A stretch of DNA of 64,000 nucleotides from Sphingobacterium allocomposti (GTDB lineage: Bacteria > Bacteroidota > Bacteroidia > Sphingobacteriales > Sphingobacteriaceae): assembly GCF_008124885.1 (NCBI RefSeq), contig NZ_VNHX01000023.1, positions 1 through 64,000 of the forward strand. The letters are read 5' to 3'. Under the pieces are notes generated by a model. The model searched no databases. It worked only from the letters and a program-made list of their open reading frames with translations, and was not told the origin of the DNA. The position numbers and the translations under genes are program-made. This document shows, in pieces, positions 17,521-26,342 of this stretch (position 1 is the first letter of the stretch; the number at the start of each line of letters is the position of its first letter).

Positions 17521-17976
17521 TTAAAAAGGACTTATTGCTGCAAAGTATGTCCAAAGGATGAGGAGTATCTGAAAAGGGACACGGAACCACAGGTAGGAGA
17601 GACCCGGCCCGTCGGCCTTTCCTGTCTGGTAATTTATTCGATGGAGGCTTGCATAAATGTTGGCAGGAAGGGATACGACGAAGAAAAATATCAGCAACCA
17701 CCCTGTGATGGCTGCCCATGCGGGGAAGAAGAGCGCGATAGCAGCCAACACCTCTGCAACGCCGCTTATAATTATCAGGGATTTCCGTGAAGGGACGTAA
17801 TCGGGGATCATCTTCGCCATGCCCCCTGTAAAAAAGAAGTGGCCGGATGCTGTAAACAGTAGCATTATCGAGAGTGCTATTCTGCCGGCAAGGGGTAGAT
17901 CGATAACGGGCTGCACCACTTTCGTATAAACCAGTGTGCAACCAAAAACACCAAGTAAAATCAATAAAGGCTTCAT
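17521..17976 (-). CDS. DoxX family membrane protein
   Basis: 151-residue inner-membrane protein with four hydrophobic segments (about 3-20, 30-50, 67-92, 125-147). The loop after segment two, GMAKMIPDYVPSR, and the tail pattern fit the DoxX-like family (DoxX/DoxD, YphA-like). The function of small DoxX proteins is mostly unsettled; some act with thiol or sulfur redox enzymes. It is 54 bp downstream of the Crp/Fnr regulator on the same strand and is probably its partner in the transcript. Confidence 0.8.
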   Translation of the reverse strand: MKPLLILLGVFGCTLVYTKVVQPVIDLPLAGRIALSIMLLFTASGHFFFTGGMAKMIPDYVPSRKSLIIISGVAEVLAAIALFFPAWAAITGWLLIFFFVVSLPANIYASLHRINYQTGKADGPGLSYLWFRVPFQILLILWTYFAAISPF

Positions 17977-18030
17977 TTTCTTTTTTGGACAAATTTATCC
18001 GCGTTTTGGCAAGCAATCAATGAACAAATG

Positions 18031-18597
18031 TTAATAAATCTGTTTACGGATTCGGCTGAGCGATTGAGGGCGTATTCCAATATATGTTGCGAGGTGCTTG
18101 AGGGGAATATGTTGAAGCAAAAGTGGAGCTTCTTCCATTAAATCCAGATATCTTTTTTTTGCCGGATCGTTTAAGAGCGATATTTCCCGCTTCATCTTTT
18201 TCAGATATAGGTCCTCGGCGACCTTTCTGCCAATCCTTTCGCCAATGGCTGTTGTACCGTAAATCGAGTTTAGATCGTCGTACGCTAATCGCCAAAGTAT
18301 ACAGTCGGTCACTGCTTCGACATTATAGGTACAGGGGCGCTGGGTTAAAAATGAATCATACGCACTGAAAAATGAGTGTTCGAACGAAAAAGAGAAGGTA
18401 AGGCCGTCGTCGAGGTCGGGAACGTAAAATCTGACGATTCCTTTTTCAATAAAGGATAAAAAGTTTTCGGTTTTACCCTGCTTCAGGATCAGCGACTTTT
18501 TGGGAACGTCCATTCTTGTGAGTTTTGACGTAAAGAGAAGAAGTTCTTCATCGCTGATATCAACAAACTGGTTAAAATAGTTTTTTATATGTTCCAT
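18031..18597 (-). CDS. Crp/Fnr family transcriptional regulator
   Basis: 188 residues from the ATG at 18597; a start ten codons upstream is less likely. Residues about 10-125 form a cyclic-nucleotide-binding-type beta barrel (ILKQGKTENFLSFIEKGIVRFY), then a long dimer helix, and the last 25 residues (PLKHLATYIGIRPQSLSRIR) form the DNA-recognition helix-turn-helix. This short form is the typical Bacteroidota single-domain Crp/Fnr protein, which often lacks the cAMP-contact Arg-Ser pair; I do not see one here. Ligand is unknown. It precedes the DoxX gene, a likely target. Confidence 0.88.
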   Translation of the reverse strand: MEHIKNYFNQFVDISDEELLLFTSKLTRMDVPKKSLILKQGKTENFLSFIEKGIVRFYVPDLDDGLTFSFSFEHSFFSAYDSFLTQRPCTYNVEAVTDCILWRLAYDDLNSIYGTTAIGERIGRKVAEDLYLKKMKREISLLNDPAKKRYLDLMEEAPLLLQHIPLKHLATYIGIRPQSLSRIRKQIY

Positions 18598-18681
18598 AAG
18601 GCGCCAAAGTAGCGTTGGTATGATCATCCGTGTAGCTATGCCGTGAGACCGTGGAGAGGATGGGCACGGTCTGGCGGAGGG

Positions 18682-20295
18682 CTATTCTACTGGAGTTTTC
18701 GGTAAAAACTTTCTATCATTGTCGGCCGAGTCGTTATAAGAAGCACGTACTGCTGCAAGTTTTTCGGTCATCTTTTTCCGGACTTCGGCATATGCCGGAT
18801 TGTCGTAGACATTGTGCAGCTCCTGCGGATCTTCTTCGAGGTCGTATAACTCCCATTCGTCGATGTCGTAATAGAAATGAATAAGTTTGTAGCGATCAGT
18901 CCGGATGCCGTAATGCCGTTTTACCGCGTGTATACCAGGGTATTCGTAGTAAGTGTAATAGACGGCATCGCGCCAGTTCTTTTGTGTGCCGCCGGCGAGC
19001 TTGCGGAAGGATTCGCCCTGCATATCTTTAGGCGCCTCTATACCGGCATAATCTAATAGGGTCGGAGCGAAGTCGAGGTTCTGTACGAGCGCATCGGATC
19101 GGGTTCCCGCAGGAATCTCCTTAGGGTAACGGATGAGCAATGGTGTACGGAGCGACTCCTCGTACATAAAACGTTTGTCGAACCATCCGTGTTCACCAAG
19201 ATAAAAACCCTGATCGGAGGTGTATATGACGATCGTGTTCTCGTCGAGCCCGTTCTGTTTTAGGAAGTCCAGGAGCTTGCCCACGCCGTCGTCAACGGCG
19301 GCTACTGTTCCGAGATAGTCCTGCATATATCGCTGGTAGCGCCAACGCATAAGGTCGGCTTCCGACATATGGGGATATGCAAGTCTGAAGTTCTCCATGA
19401 TGGGGAGATAGACGGAATCCCAAACCGCCCGCTCCTCCGTGGTCATCCGGCCCAGATTGTTATTAAAGGCCGCTTTATCCCACGACATATACTCCTTGAG
19501 CCCCAGTTCGTCCATCAATGTTGGAGGGACTTTGTTGTCGCCTGCCCAATTCATATGCTTAAGGATATTCATCTCTGCGGTCTTTGCGGCGGTGCCTCGT
19601 CCGCGGAAGTCGTCAAACAAAGTTTCTGGCTCAGGAAATTTCATCGCTGTGTAATCAACTATGTGGCGCAGTGCCGGCAGCCATTCCCGGTGGGGAGCTT
19701 TTTGGTGGTAAAGGACGCAGAACGGCTTGCTGGGATCTCGCTGTGCTATCCACTGAAGAACCATGTCGGTAGTTAGATCGGATACGTAGCCCTCGACCTG
19801 TTGTTTATGTCCGTTGATGATAAAATTTGGATTATAATATTCCCCTTGGTCAATTAATACAGCTGAATGGTCGAAACCTGTGGGGATGCCATCCATATGT
19901 ATTTTTCCGATCAGCGCTGTCTGATACCCATGTTTTTGGAGGATTTTCGCGAAGTTATCCTGGCTCCAGTCGAATTTTGCTTCGTTGTCTATTTTCCCGT
20001 TGACAAAACTGTGTTTTCCCGTTAGAAGTACCGCGCGGCTGGGGGCGCAAAGCGCATTGGTTACGGAAGCGCGGGTGAATAACAGTCCCTCTTCAGCGAG
20101 GCGGTCGATGTTTGGCGTCTTATTTAGCCTGGATCCGTAAGCACTGATGGCCTGGTAAGCATGGTCGTCACTCATGATATACACGATATTGGGACGTTTA
20201 TCCTGCCCTTTCTGAGCGACGGCCGAACCTGGCAACAGAATCAAAAGACACTGAAGTATGGAAACAATATTTCGGGTTGTGGTAAACAGAGACAT
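18682..20295 (-). CDS. Exported sulfatase (arylsulfatase family)
   Basis: 537 residues. Signal peptide about 1-28 (hydrophobic ILQCLLILLPGSAVAQ) followed by a type I sulfatase domain. Metal ligands Asp43-Asp44 (MSDDHAY), and the formylglycine site Cys83-Ala-Pro-Ser-Arg87, so it needs a formylglycine-generating enzyme to mature. The GKIHMDG, DQGFYLGEHGWFDKR and EESLRTPLLIRYP segments are typical of this family. Length is normal. The substrate is unknown; the C-terminal DxxxWELYDLEEDPQE motif is common to heparan/iduronate-type S1 sulfatases. No glycan operon neighbours. Confidence 0.92.
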   Translation of the reverse strand: MSLFTTTRNIVSILQCLLILLPGSAVAQKGQDKRPNIVYIMSDDHAYQAISAYGSRLNKTPNIDRLAEEGLLFTRASVTNALCAPSRAVLLTGKHSFVNGKIDNEAKFDWSQDNFAKILQKHGYQTALIGKIHMDGIPTGFDHSAVLIDQGEYYNPNFIINGHKQQVEGYVSDLTTDMVLQWIAQRDPSKPFCVLYHQKAPHREWLPALRHIVDYTAMKFPEPETLFDDFRGRGTAAKTAEMNILKHMNWAGDNKVPPTLMDELGLKEYMSWDKAAFNNNLGRMTTEERAVWDSVYLPIMENFRLAYPHMSEADLMRWRYQRYMQDYLGTVAAVDDGVGKLLDFLKQNGLDENTIVIYTSDQGFYLGEHGWFDKRFMYEESLRTPLLIRYPKEIPAGTRSDALVQNLDFAPTLLDYAGIEAPKDMQGESFRKLAGGTQKNWRDAVYYTYYEYPGIHAVKRHYGIRTDRYKLIHFYYDIDEWELYDLEEDPQELHNVYDNPAYAEVRKKMTEKLAAVRASYNDSADNDRKFLPKTPVE

Positions 20296-20439
20296 ATTCT
20301 ACGCGATTTGGGTTGCTGAAAAATATATTCAAAGGTACAAATTCCAGACGAAAGGTGGGGATAAATATCTAAGCGATTGTGACAACGAAGTCTATCCGGA
20401 TCAATTCCGTAAACCCGGGGGTCCATCAGGACTGTTGAG

Positions 20440-20479
20440 CTACCGGGAGCGGTCCGCATCGCGGCGTAACTCCCGGTAG
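20440..20479. terminator. Strong hairpin after the MaoC gene
   Basis: Perfect 10-bp arms CTACCGGGAG (20440-20449) and CTCCCGGTAG (20470-20479), 20-base GC-rich loop. Located 12 bases beyond the stop of the MaoC gene on the minus strand. No T-run follows, so either a weak terminator or an RNA-stabilising stem. Confidence 0.45.
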
Positions 20480-20491
20480 AACATGCGTTGA

Positions 20492-20950
20492 TCAAGCAAA
20501 GTGGTACAGGAAAACTACATCGCCCACATACGCGGGTTTGACATTGTCTTTTATGTGGAGGGTAGCTTCAATAACTGCTTTAACTACTCCTCGGAGGTTG
20601 TTGATAGATTTCACCTTAGCCTGTAACTGAACTTCGCTGTTGACCAACACAGGCTGTCCGAATTTGAGATTTTCGATACCGTAGTTGATTTCCATTTTTA
20701 CGTTCCGTATGTCAGCAATCTGTTTCCATAGGTGGGGAATCAGGGATAGGGTAAGGTAGCCATGTGCGATAGTGGCTTTAAATGGCCCTTCTTGCTCTGC
20801 CTTTTGCTGATCGACGTGAATCCATTGATGGTCTAGGGTGGCATCTGCAAATCTGTTGATCTGTTGCTGATCTATCGTGTGCCAATCTGAAACACCCAGT
20901 AGCTTCCCTTCATATGTTTTGTACTCTTCAAAATTGTTTATGGTTATCAT
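20492..20950 (-). CDS. MaoC-like (R)-hydratase
   Basis: 152-residue hot-dog-fold protein, cytosolic. The hydratase-2 signature is visible: ADATLDHQWIHVD (Asp and His catalytic pair near residues 35-42) followed by FKATIAHGYLTLSL, where the second His-Gly lies. Such enzymes reversibly hydrate 2-enoyl-CoA to (R)-3-hydroxyacyl-CoA. The length and the N-terminal YEGKLLGVSDWHTIDQQQIN resemble NodN-like members. Monocistronic; acyl-CoA substrate unknown. Confidence 0.88.
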   Translation of the reverse strand: MITINNFEEYKTYEGKLLGVSDWHTIDQQQINRFADATLDHQWIHVDQQKAEQEGPFKATIAHGYLTLSLIPHLWKQIADIRNVKMEINYGIENLKFGQPVLVNSEVQLQAKVKSINNLRGVVKAVIEATLHIKDNVKPAYVGDVVFLYHFA

Positions 20951-21187
20951 AGTGTTAATTTATGTATATATTTTCCTGCCTGTATTTAATCTCTATTTCT
21001 GCATTTATTCCATATAGAAAGCATTTTTAAAAGTATTAAAAACCTGGCATAGAATAGTACTTTTTTCCAAAAAGACATGCTAAGAGGTAGAGCATGGTAT
21101 GTCGTATAAGACAAAGTGACACGAAGAAAGGGAACTTCGACATATGGTATAGGATTTGATTATGTTACTAAAATTAAACGAAGCCAC

Positions 21188-21583
21188 ATGAGCGAAACCA
21201 CTAACCTATCCAACCTGATTTATGGAATTACGACCAAAAAGGAACTTGACGACCTCGTAAACCTACGCTATTTCGGCGAACGCGTATTTATTGATCCACC
21301 CACCCAGACGGGGGAAGTCCAGAATTTAGTCCGGCTTGCAAACGATTTGCTCGCTAAAAGCGAGGCCGGGAGAGCGTTTAGCATTCTCGACGGAGAGGAC
21401 TATAGCATAAACGGGCCGTTTTGTCATGTCATGTCTTATCTGGCGGGTCGGATAGAATTTCTGAAAAATGGAGCCGATCCCGGCGACTATAACAAAAGCG
21501 ACCTGGAAAACTTCTGCGACGGTGCGGAGGAAAACTTCCATGTTCGCTTTGGCAATTTTACAATCGGCAAGCGGATTTCCTGA
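21188..21583 (+). CDS. Hypothetical cytosolic protein
   Basis: 131 residues from the ATG at 21188; a GTG at 21116 would add 24 basic residues. No signal or membrane segment. Acidic protein (many Asp and Glu) with a central FSILDGEDYSINGPFCHVMSY segment and two Cys in total. I do not recognise the family. It stands alone between the divergent MaoC gene and the converging small gene at 21630. Confidence 0.55.
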   Translation: MSETTNLSNLIYGITTKKELDDLVNLRYFGERVFIDPPTQTGEVQNLVRLANDLLAKSEAGRAFSILDGEDYSINGPFCHVMSYLAGRIEFLKNGADPGDYNKSDLENFCDGAEENFHVRFGNFTIGKRIS

Positions 21584-21629
21584 ACCGATGTACGTTCCCC
21601 CGGAGGGCTCCGTTGTGGAGTGATAACGG

Positions 21630-21878
21630 TTAGGACGTCTCGACGGGCTGGTTATCCTGCTCTTTGTCAAGTTCCGGATTTTCGCGTTCCAGCGGATATA
21701 CATCGGGCTGAGTAGGCGGTAGATTTTCGATTTCTCTATCGCTCTCTGGAATGATATCTGTGCCTTCCTCCGGCTCCTTATCAGGATCGGCCTGTAGTTT
21801 TGCTGCACCGTTTATGTGCGGCAGCAATGCAACAGCGTGCGCATGGGCGAAAACCAACGGTTGTGAATTCATGGTCAT
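21630..21878 (-). CDS. Hypothetical small acidic protein
   Basis: 82 residues from an ATG at 21878 (another ATG two codons later; a longer start is possible at 21941). The N-terminal 25 residues are hydrophobic-to-mixed with several His and Ala; the rest is extremely acidic and Pro/Glu/Asp/Gln-rich and probably disordered. No family recognised. Coding status rests on length, an appropriate start region and consistent composition only. Confidence 0.4.
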   Translation of the reverse strand: MTMNSQPLVFAHAHAVALLPHINGAAKLQADPDKEPEEGTDIIPESDREIENLPPTQPDVYPLERENPELDKEQDNQPVETS

Positions 21879-22043
21879 ATTTACTTGTTTGACAATTATA
21901 GAACGCGACAGTCGGCTGATGGTTTTATTAATTTCGATCATCCGCCAACATATAAGGAAAAAAAGAAAAGTCGAAAAGATGTAACTTTTTACTGGTGTCG
22001 TCTACTAATTGGTAGTTTATAAATTAATCGAAATTATAGAAAT

Positions 22044-24761
22044 ATGAAGAGACAGTTTGTCTTCGTTGCACTGATGTTGCTATGTATTGGCGTCAAGGCT
22101 CAGAAGAAGATATCAGGGACGGTGTTCGATGTGGCAGATCAGAAGCAACTGGAAAACGCGATGTTGATGCTTATAACGGCCAGCGACTCCATTCTTGTTG
22201 ATTTTACGTATTCGGATGGTTCGGGTGGTTTCTCACTCCCGCAACCGGCGGGGGGGGGACATTTGTTAATCGCCAGCTATCCGAAGTACGGCGATTTTTA
22301 TACGGCAATTGAGCCGGATGGCGATTATCCGACCTTAAGCATTGGTTTAACCAGCGCAGCACAACTGTTGGAAGAAGTTGTCGTAACGGGGCGGATTCCA
22401 ATCAAGATTAACGGCGACACCACGGAATATGACGCTGGCAGTTTCACTGTCGAAAAAAATGCAAAAGTCGAAGATTTGCTGAAGGTATTACCGGGAATTA
22501 CGGTCGATGCGGCCGGAAATATCACCGCACAGGGTAAAACAGTTAAAAGAGTGCTTGTTGATGGCGAAGAGTTCTTTGGCGATGACCCCACGCTTGTAAC
22601 GCGGAACATACGCTCCGATATGGTCGATAAGGTTCAGGTATATGAAAAGAAATCAGAACAAGCCGAACGCACAGGCGTAGATGACGGACAGCGGGAACAG
22701 ACGATTAATGTGAAGCTTAAGGAGAACGCTAAAAACGGAATGTTCGGCAAGGCGCTGTTAGGAGGCGGAACCGACAACTACTATATGGGCCAGATTATGG
22801 CTAACAAGTTTAAAGGCAGTCAGAAGATATCCGCGTATGCATTGTTTGGGAATAACGCGACAACCAGTCTCGGAAGAGAAGAGGCGGAAAGATATGGAGG
22901 AGATAGCGGCGTGAGCTACGGGGACGATGGGAGTACCTGGTTTTCCGGCGTAGAAGATCCTTTCTCTGGCCGTGGTGTGGTCGGCGTACCGAATGCTATC
23001 AACTCGGGCGTCACGTATTCGGATAAATTTAACGAGAATAAGCATAATGTGAATCTGAGTTATAAGTACGGGCGCATTGCCAGCGACGGAGAGGATGAGA
23101 CGATCACAACGGGAATCATCAACAACAGTACTTTAAAGACGGTGGACACGGAAAATCAGCAGCACCGTTTGAATTTGAAGTATGATGTTAATCTCGACTC
23201 ATTGAACGTCTTGACGATCTCTGGACATGCAAACAGAAAGAAGCTGTGGTACGACAATAACATCGTTTCCGAACAATATAACGCCGAAATGGCACCGATC
23301 GTCAGCAATGATAGCAGGGAAGTGTCGGACGCGGACGTCAATTCCTACGCGCTGGACGCGTTGTATACCCGTAAGTTTATGAAAAAAGGGCGCTCTCTTA
23401 CGTTAAATGCTCAGATAAAGAAGGATGAGAATATCGGCGGAGGTTCATTGTTGGCCCGGCTACACAATTATGCTTCTGCGCGTGATTCGGTTACGGATCA
23501 GATCAAGAACAGAAATCAGAAAAGCGATAGCCAACGGGCTTCACTGACATATACGGAGCCGTTGTCGGAGGTCTTAAACATCTCGGTCGGCGCAGGGATA
23601 GAACGCAGCGAGAGCTCGTCGTTAATCGAATCCTTCAATAAGTCGGCGGCGGGTGTTTACGATGAGTTGGATCTCCGGTTCAGTAACAATTACACCTTTG
23701 ACCGCCTAAGCAGTAATTATAAGCTTGCATTGAACTATAGGACCGAAAAGCTGCGGTTAAACCTTAGCAATAGCTTAAACAACGATGTGCTTAATCAACA
23801 TAACAATTACACGGACGGCGAGCTGTCGCGTAGCTTTTTTACGTATAACCCGTCGGTGAGCGGTGGATATTCGTTTACCAAGAGTAAACACTTATGGGTT
23901 AACTACAACGGCCGTAACAACCTGCCGTCGCTTAGTCAGATCCAGCCGATAGTAGATAACACCGACCCTATAAACCGTTACATAGGAAATGAAAGTCTGA
24001 AGCCTTCGTTCAGCAACTCATTTAATGCTGGATATAACACGTTTAAATTATTAAGTGGCAGCTATTTTTATATTGGAGGATCAGCCTCGATGCAAAAAGA
24101 CCCGATCAGTCAGAATATTACGAGCCGCGACACTATCAACGAATACCGTTGGAGCAATATTGAAGGAAAAAGTAACAGTAGTGTTAACTTTTGGACAGGC
24201 CACTATTTTAAGCTTGACAAAGATCTCGGATTGGCAAACTCTCCTCAGTTGTCTATTTCCAGCAGTATAAATTACAACTTTTTCAATGGAGACCTCAACA
24301 AGGTTAACACCACGGGATACAATTTTACGTATAACATTTCGCGGGAAACAAAAACAGGGCTGAACTTTAACATTGATCTAAGTCCGCAGTATCGTGTTAT
24401 GAACTCAAACCTTCAAAGCAATACCAACAGCAACGGTTTTGTTTTTGGGTCGAATGGTAATATCGCCTACTTTTTAAGTAAGACGCTCAAAATTTATACG
24501 AACTATAGTTATCTTTATGAAGCGCCTACACAGGCGTTTGACCAGAAGTTTGAACAATTCCTTGTTCATCCCGGAATTAGTAAGAAGTTTCTAAAAAACG
24601 AGTCTTTGGTACTGGATTTTATGATCAACGATGTACTTAACCAGAACCGTGGTTTTAGCCGGTCTTCGGTGGCCTCGGTGTTTACCCAGCGACGGTTTGA
24701 GACTATCCGTCGATATTACATGTTGAAAGTATCTTGGGATTTTACTAAAATGTTTATTTAA
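22044..24761 (+). CDS. Outer-membrane beta-barrel receptor (TonB-dependent-receptor-like, carboxypeptidase-regulatory N-terminus)
   Basis: 905 residues. Signal peptide 1-19 (VFVALMLLCIGVKAQ), a carboxypeptidase-regulatory-like beta-sandwich (about 21-105), a plug-like domain (about 115-230, with LLKVLPGITVDAAGNITAQG and RVLVDGEEFFGDDP), then a long Asn/Ser/Tyr-rich barrel ending in an aromatic-rich strand with terminal Phe-Ile. This is the outer-membrane-barrel family 3 layout common in Bacteroidota, which pairs with GLPGLI proteins. Cargo is unknown. A run of nine G at 22250-22258 lies in codons for Gly-Gly-Gly near residue 70. Followed 12 bp later by the GLPGLI gene. Confidence 0.9.
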   Translation: MKRQFVFVALMLLCIGVKAQKKISGTVFDVADQKQLENAMLMLITASDSILVDFTYSDGSGGFSLPQPAGGGHLLIASYPKYGDFYTAIEPDGDYPTLSIGLTSAAQLLEEVVVTGRIPIKINGDTTEYDAGSFTVEKNAKVEDLLKVLPGITVDAAGNITAQGKTVKRVLVDGEEFFGDDPTLVTRNIRSDMVDKVQVYEKKSEQAERTGVDDGQREQTINVKLKENAKNGMFGKALLGGGTDNYYMGQIMANKFKGSQKISAYALFGNNATTSLGREEAERYGGDSGVSYGDDGSTWFSGVEDPFSGRGVVGVPNAINSGVTYSDKFNENKHNVNLSYKYGRIASDGEDETITTGIINNSTLKTVDTENQQHRLNLKYDVNLDSLNVLTISGHANRKKLWYDNNIVSEQYNAEMAPIVSNDSREVSDADVNSYALDALYTRKFMKKGRSLTLNAQIKKDENIGGGSLLARLHNYASARDSVTDQIKNRNQKSDSQRASLTYTEPLSEVLNISVGAGIERSESSSLIESFNKSAAGVYDELDLRFSNNYTFDRLSSNYKLALNYRTEKLRLNLSNSLNNDVLNQHNNYTDGELSRSFFTYNPSVSGGYSFTKSKHLWVNYNGRNNLPSLSQIQPIVDNTDPINRYIGNESLKPSFSNSFNAGYNTFKLLSGSYFYIGGSASMQKDPISQNITSRDTINEYRWSNIEGKSNSSVNFWTGHYFKLDKDLGLANSPQLSISSSINYNFFNGDLNKVNTTGYNFTYNISRETKTGLNFNIDLSPQYRVMNSNLQSNTNSNGFVFGSNGNIAYFLSKTLKIYTNYSYLYEAPTQAFDQKFEQFLVHPGISKKFLKNESLVLDFMINDVLNQNRGFSRSSVASVFTQRRFETIRRYYMLKVSWDFTKMFI
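22250..22258 (+). repeat. Nine-G homopolymer tract inside the receptor gene
   Basis: An uninterrupted run of nine G in the first tenth of the receptor reading frame, encoding part of Ala-Gly-Gly-Gly. In the given sequence the frame is intact. Confidence 0.9.
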
Positions 24762-24773
24762 TCAGATTTGTAT

Positions 24774-25565
24774 ATGAAAGTTATTCAGTATATCTACTTC
24801 TTTTTAGCATTATCCGCCGGGACCGCGGCGAACGCGCAGCATGCGCTCTTTTCGAGGTCCGGAATAATTACGTACGATAAAACCATGTATATGAAAAATA
24901 TCGTGGCGAAGCAATTTATAGAGAAAGCAGATGACCGGTCGAGACCGCAGTTTGAAAGTATGCTGCCGCGGATTCCGCAACAGGTTGTATTGAAGAAGAC
25001 GCTTAAGTTTAACGATACGGAAACGCTGTTTGAGCCCGTCAAGTCGGATCTAGATGTACAAACGCAGCAACTCATCATGATGTTTGCACTTGATTTAGAC
25101 GCGGTGACGCTATCGAATCTACGTACGGGCGATTACAAAAGGTACAACGACCTGATAGGAGAGAAGATCATCATTCAAGATACCGTCAAAAAGGTCAAAT
25201 GGCGTATAACAGACGAATATCGGGATATAGCAGGCTTTAACTGCAGGCGGGCGAATGGGCTGACGCCCGATTCGGTGTACGTAGTTGCTTACTTTACGCC
25301 TGAGCTGCCGGTTAGCGGAGGCCCCGAATCCATCAGCGGGTTGCCTGGGATGATTCTAGGCCTGGTTGTTCCGAGCCAGCACGTTTCCTACTTTGCGAAT
25401 AAAGTAGAGCGTACCGGCTCCGTCGCGATGGACAGAAAAGTCTTCGAAAACAAGAAGACGAAGGTTATGAGCAGGCAACAGATGATTGATCAGTTCTCAG
25501 CAACGTTGTCAGACTGGTTAAACAAGGAAACTGTCAGCTACCTGATGAAACTGGGGACGTTATAA
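24774..25565 (+). CDS. GLPGLI family protein
   Basis: 263 residues from the ATG at 24774 (a TTG two codons upstream is less likely). Signal peptide about 1-22 (IYFFLALSAGTAANAQ), then a secreted or periplasmic body of about 240 residues. The family name motif is visible as ISGLPGMILGL near residues 185-195, preceded by VVAYFTPELPVSGGP and the DEYRDIAGFNCRRA segment. GLPGLI proteins occur next to outer-membrane receptors in Bacteroidota and their function is unknown. It follows the receptor gene by 12 bp and is almost certainly cotranscribed. Confidence 0.92.
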   Translation: MKVIQYIYFFLALSAGTAANAQHALFSRSGIITYDKTMYMKNIVAKQFIEKADDRSRPQFESMLPRIPQQVVLKKTLKFNDTETLFEPVKSDLDVQTQQLIMMFALDLDAVTLSNLRTGDYKRYNDLIGEKIIIQDTVKKVKWRITDEYRDIAGFNCRRANGLTPDSVYVVAYFTPELPVSGGPESISGLPGMILGLVVPSQHVSYFANKVERTGSVAMDRKVFENKKTKVMSRQQMIDQFSATLSDWLNKETVSYLMKLGTL

Positions 25566-25612
25566 TTTAACCCCCGTTATCGTTTGACGGCTGGGCCGCG
25601 GATACGATACCT

Positions 25613-25957
25613 TTATCGTCTTTTCAAAACCTGGCCGTCAAAGGATATCCCTTCCCAGCCTGTCTTGCTGAACTGCCTGATGTTCTGATGACTGCTGCCT
25701 GCAGGATCTGCGCGCACGGCTTCATAGTGCTCGGCGAAAAGCGACAATGTATCTTCCGTTGATAAACCGTTTTGATGGGCCAACGAAAAAATTTTGGCAC
25801 TTCCTTGGTTTTCGTGCGCGGCGTTCTCCAAACTACCGTTTTTAAATGCGGCAGGAGTGTACTCGTAGTAGCGCTCTATAAACAGGAGCACGTCGGAAAA
25901 TTTAATTTTGTTTGCCGATAGATCGGCTAAAAGTCCGGTAATGTTTAATTCTTCCAT
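25613..25957 (-). CDS. HopJ-type protein
   Basis: 114-residue cytosolic protein resembling the HopJ family: FSDVLLFIERYYEYTPAAFKNG at about 22-41, LENAAHENQGSAKIFSLA and LSLFAEHYEAV are the family blocks, and the protein has the usual size. The name comes from a plant-pathogen effector, but homologues are widespread in non-pathogens and are probably housekeeping or unassigned. No secretion signal. Monocistronic. Confidence 0.85.
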   Translation of the reverse strand: MEELNITGLLADLSANKIKFSDVLLFIERYYEYTPAAFKNGSLENAAHENQGSAKIFSLAHQNGLSTEDTLSLFAEHYEAVRADPAGSSHQNIRQFSKTGWEGISFDGQVLKRR

Positions 25958-26175
25958 ATTTGTTGGTTATAGGCGCAAAGATAGTATTTCTCCGGATTTT
26001 CTGGGATTGGAAGATTTTTGGGTTCGATTAAGGGTGGTTGCATCAAAAAAACTTCTTTTTTGCTGTAATCCTAGACTTCGGCAATTTTACAACGATTGTC
26101 CAATGGGAAATTAACACATTGATAAATGAAATATTTGGAAAATAAGCTCTTTTTTGCTTGGCAGAACCTTCAAAA

Positions 26176-26280
26176 AAAAATGGCCGCGGTCATTTCTCCG
26201 ACTGAAAGTTTGTTTTTGTAAAATGACCGTGGCCATTTTTTAAAACGAACGTTCCATTTTTTATTTGACCACGGCCATTT
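26176..26280. repeat. Three related 14-bp palindromic elements able to pair with each other
   Basis: Element A ATGGCCGCGGTCAT (26180-26193), element B ATGACCGTGGCCAT (26222-26235) and element C TGACCACGGCCAT (26266-26278). A and B form a complete 14-bp stem with one G-U pair, extended by A/T pairs, with an A9 run before A and T6 after B, so they make a bidirectional terminator. C is a direct copy of B with one or two changes and could replace B in pairing with A. Confidence 0.7.
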
Positions 26281-26302
26281 TGGGATATTTAGGCGTAAAA
26301 AA

Positions 26303-26341
26303 GCCGGCATCCCAAGGTGCCGGCCAAGCGGTTAAACCGCT
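26303..26341 (-). terminator. Minus-strand terminator after the small gene, with adjacent palindrome
   Basis: GCCGGCA (26303-26309) pairs with TGCCGGC (26318-26324); on the minus strand the stem is followed by a six-U run (A-run at 26297-26302). Next to it AGCGGTT-A-AACCGCT (26327-26341) is a perfect palindrome abutting the stop codon at 26343. A terminator here implies transcription arriving from the right on the minus strand. Confidence 0.75.
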
Positions 26342-26342
26342 C

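Larger units (their letters stand above)
25958..26342. other. Intergenic stretch rich in hairpins, no gene
   Basis: 385 bases upstream of the HopJ gene. The left part (to about 26170) is AT-rich with nothing recognisable. The right part holds three related GC-core elements (see the entry at 26176-26280), a minus-strand terminator at 26303-26324 and a short palindrome at 26327-26341. Confidence 0.6.

Noticed and set aside
25613..25957. HopJ as evidence of a type III secretion pathogen
   Set aside because: Homologues are common in free-living bacteria and no secretion genes are in the window.
26010..26035. GGGTTCGATT sequence as a possible tRNA T-arm
   Set aside because: No acceptor stem, anticodon arm or D-arm can be built around it.
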